From: Chloroflexota bacterium
Lineage (GTDB): Bacteria; Chloroflexota; Limnocylindria; Limnocylindrales; CSP1-4
Direction of reading: 5' to 3'
Assembly (NCBI GenBank): GCA_021812735.1
Contig: JAKAMV010000568.1
Coordinates: 1 to 6,858, forward strand
DNA: 6,858 bases
The translations under genes and the position numbers were made by a program. The notes beneath the pieces were generated by a model that was not told where the DNA came from, made no database searches, and saw nothing but the letters and a program-made list of their open reading frames with translations. Every line of letters begins with the position of its first letter. Position 1 is the first letter of the stretch. Positions 6,157-6,858 of this stretch are shown here, one piece after another.

Positions 6157-6858
6157 ATGGATACCGTCCAATCCCTCGAACGCGGCCTGCGCATCCTCGA
6201 CTCACTGACCGAGGCCAACGAGGACCCGATGCGCCGCGGTCGCGGCGTCCCCCTCAACGTGATCGCCAACGAGTTGGGCGTCCACAAGTCAAGCGGGCTC
6301 CGCCTGGTCCGCACGCTGGTGGCGGCGGGGTACGCCGCGCCCGCCGCCTCTGGCCACGGCTATGTCCTGGGTCCCGCCATGCGCCGCGACGCCGTCGCCT
6401 CCCTCGACCACACCCGCCTCAAGCGTGCCGCCCGTCCCCATCTCGAGCAGCTGGTGGACCTGACGGACGAGTGCGCCCATCTGGCCGTCGCGGACGGCGG
6501 TCGCGCGCTCGTCCTCGACGACGTCGAGACGACACAGCAGCTTCGCGTCGTCCCGGCCAGCGGCCGCCATGTGGCGCTCCACTGCACGAGCGCGGGCAAG
6601 GCGCTGCTTGCGTACGGCCTTGCAGAGGCTCCGCTGGCGCTCCCTCGGCGAACGCCACGGACGATTACCAGCCGCGCTGCCCTTCTTGCGCACCTCGCGG
6701 AGGTGCGCGACGCCGGGTACGCCTACGACGACGAAGAAAACGACATCCACACGCGCTGCATCTCCGCCCCGGTCTTCGGGCCGGGCGGGGCGGCGATCGG
6801 TTGCATCGGCATCGACGCCCCGAGTGTGCGGCTCACCCGCGAGCGCATCCCGGAGGCC
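6157..6858 (+). CDS. IclR-family transcriptional regulator (partial, C-terminus off right edge)
   Basis: The 234 residues seen cover nearly all of a regulator of about 250-260 residues. The N-terminal winged helix begins with the typical V4-Q-S-L-E-R-G-L-R-I-L. The helix-turn-helix is L33-N-V-I-A-N-E-L-G-V-H43-K-S-S-G-L-R-L-V-R-T-L54, and a wing follows near G58-Y to G67-Y-V-L-G. The effector-binding domain shows H142-C-T-S-A-G-K148-A-L-L-A, a hallmark of the family, and later I-S-A-P-V-F-G-P-G-G-A-A-I-G-C-I-G-I. Between the first and second helices there is an extra basic stretch (E-D-P-M-R-R-G-R-G, about residues 22-30) not usual in this family. The start is ATG 6157; GTG at 6154 is in frame and also possible. 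It follows iolG by 179 nt in the same direction but appears to have its own promoter and paired operator sites. Targets could include the inositol genes or genes beyond the window. Confidence 0.9.
   Translation, partial: MDTVQSLERGLRILDSLTEANEDPMRRGRGVPLNVIANELGVHKSSGLRLVRTLVAAGYAAPAASGHGYVLGPAMRRDAVASLDHTRLKRAARPHLEQLVDLTDECAHLAVADGGRALVLDDVETTQQLRVVPASGRHVALHCTSAGKALLAYGLAEAPLALPRRTPRTITSRAALLAHLAEVRDAGYAYDDEENDIHTRCISAPVFGPGGAAIGCIGIDAPSVRLTRERIPEA

Noticed and set aside
4958..6205. 415-residue minus-strand open frame opposite iolG
   Set aside because: It covers iolG, the stem-loop and the IclR promoter and shows no recognisable domain; the plus-strand genes are strongly supported.

Overview
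The window is about 70% G+C by eye, has short intergenic gaps and strongly GC3-biased codons, and contains only chromosomal-type genes. This fits a high-GC Actinomycetota or a high-GC Chloroflexota lineage (for example the Limnocylindria/Ellin6529 kind). The sequence alone does not decide between them. I see no tRNA, rRNA, CRISPR, insertion sequence, phage gene or replication origin.

Left part (1-2865, minus strand): a three-gene unit reading right to left. It encodes a TetR-family repressor, an ABC-2-type ATPase and a large double-module membrane permease that runs off the left edge. Gene spacing is 13 nt and then an 11-nt overlap, so this is almost certainly one operon. A perfect 21-bp palindrome just upstream of tetR abuts a perfect TATAAT -10 box, which suggests the repressor shuts off the whole drug/lipid/polyketide-type exporter operon, itself included.

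Middle part (2966-5977): a PfkB-family sugar kinase on the minus strand is divergent from an iolB-iolG pair on the plus strand. iolB (5-deoxy-glucuronate isomerase) and iolG (inositol 2-dehydrogenase type) overlap by 4 nt (ATGA). They represent the fourth and first steps of myo-inositol catabolism. The steps between and after them (iolE, iolD, iolC, iolJ, iolA) are not in the window. The kinase looks more like a fructokinase-type PfkB protein than a textbook IolC, but IolB's product is the substrate of a PfkB-type kinase, so a functional link is possible. The 190-nt divergent spacer carries a good -10 for iolB and two candidate operator palindromes.

Right part (5978-6858, plus strand): a stem-loop follows iolG. 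Next comes a promoter whose predicted start falls on the ATG of an IclR-family regulator (a probable leaderless mRNA), flanked and overlapped by two inverted copies of a 12-bp sequence that probably form an autoregulatory operator. The IclR gene is cut by the right edge.

Overall this is an ordinary metabolic/exporter neighbourhood, each part with a local regulator. I found no clear evidence of a wholly new system. The most useful leads are regulatory: the tetR operator/-10 arrangement, the leaderless IclR promoter with paired sites, and the partial inositol cluster with its divergent kinase.
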